Positions 5,115 through 5,211 of a DNA stretch of 5,211 nt are shown piece after piece. The stretch is taken from NCBI GenBank assembly GCA_947589695.1, contig CANQBY010000089.1, forward strand, positions 1-5,211, written 5' to 3'. Numbering within the stretch: position 1 is the stretch's first letter; each line of letters begins with the position of its first letter. Position numbers and translations under genes: made by a program. The notes under the pieces are model-generated. The model was not told where the DNA came from. It did not search any database and saw nothing but the letters and a program-made list of their open reading frames with translations. The stretch is from an uncultured Bacilli bacterium (GTDB lineage Bacteria; Bacillota_I; Bacilli_A; RF39; UBA660).

Positions 5115-5143
5115 TTGCTTTTATTTTAAATACTTGCTATAAT
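5115..5143 (+). promoter_or_regulatory. Promoter of the tRNA-Glu gene
   Basis: TTGCTT (5115-5120) and TATAAT (5138-5143) are separated by 17 bp on the plus strand. The expected start near 5150 falls almost at the mature 5' end of the tRNA at 5152, leaving little or no leader. Its -35 lies only 7 bp from the -35 of the divergent promoter at 5079-5107. Confidence 0.65.
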
Positions 5144-5151
5144 AATTTTAT

Positions 5152-5211
5152 GGCTCGTTGGTGAAATGGTTAACACATTGCCCTCTCAAGGCAACATTCA
5201 TGGGTTCAAAT
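5152..5211 (+). tRNA. tRNA-Glu, anticodon CUC, 3' end beyond the window
   Basis: The first 60 nt of a tRNA fold normally. The acceptor strand is GGCTCGT (5152-5158), the D arm follows with GTG/CAC pairing and the GG-T-T-A loop elements, and the anticodon stem TTGCC/GGCAA (5178-5182 with 5190-5194) closes the loop CTCTCAA (5183-5189). The anticodon is CTC at 5185-5187, reading GAG for glutamate. A 5-nt variable region leads to the T stem ATGGG and loop TTCAAAT (5205-5211), where the window ends. The 3' T-stem strand, acceptor strand and any encoded CCA are not visible. CUC is the minor glutamate isoacceptor; a UUC tRNA would be expected elsewhere in the genome. Confidence 0.93.

Noticed and set aside
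1..5211. CRISPR array, insertion sequence or transposase
   Set aside because: No regularly spaced direct repeats, terminal inverted repeats or transposase-like frames were seen on either strand.

Overview
The window is AT-rich, low-GC Gram-positive-type DNA. Shine-Dalgarno sites are strong, promoters look like sigma-A promoters, and a UvrX-type polymerase is paired with a YolD-like protein, a Firmicutes/Bacilli arrangement. UGA ends the polymerase gene and tryptophan is read from UGG, so the code is the standard bacterial one, not the Mycoplasma code. My best inference is an uncultured, probably gut-associated, small-genome member of the Bacilli (RF39/Erysipelotrichia-like). The lineage is not proven here.

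Layout from left to right: (1) the 5' part of a minus-strand gene for a membrane-anchored surface protein, running off the left edge; (2) a 248-bp AT-rich divergent spacer with promoters; (3) a plus-strand two-gene operon encoding a Y-family translesion DNA polymerase and a YolD-like partner, overlapping by ATGA; (4) a 155-bp convergent spacer that is not empty: on the minus strand it has a perfect-consensus promoter (TTGACA, 17 bp, TATAAT), about 136 nt of hairpin-rich sequence and an intrinsic terminator, so it looks like an independently transcribed small RNA gene immediately downstream of metA; (5) a minus-strand cluster, in transcription order: compact protein-kinase-like protein, Nudix hydrolase, RNHCP zinc-binding protein, MetA homoserine O-acyltransferase; (6) a divergent spacer with nearly back-to-back promoters; (7) the first 60 nt of a plus-strand tRNA-Glu(CUC), cut at the right edge just after the T loop.

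The polymerase and YolD-like protein form a DNA-damage-tolerance cassette. The polymerase promoter carries a degenerate LexA-box-like sequence between -35 and -10. The four-gene minus-strand cluster has short gaps (51, 10 and 23 bp), and one promoter at its head fits a single transcript. Its members share no obvious pathway. MetA carries the residues expected for acetyl-CoA-dependent acylation of homoserine, but no other methionine gene is visible. The most promising undescribed element is the small RNA candidate at 2375-2510.
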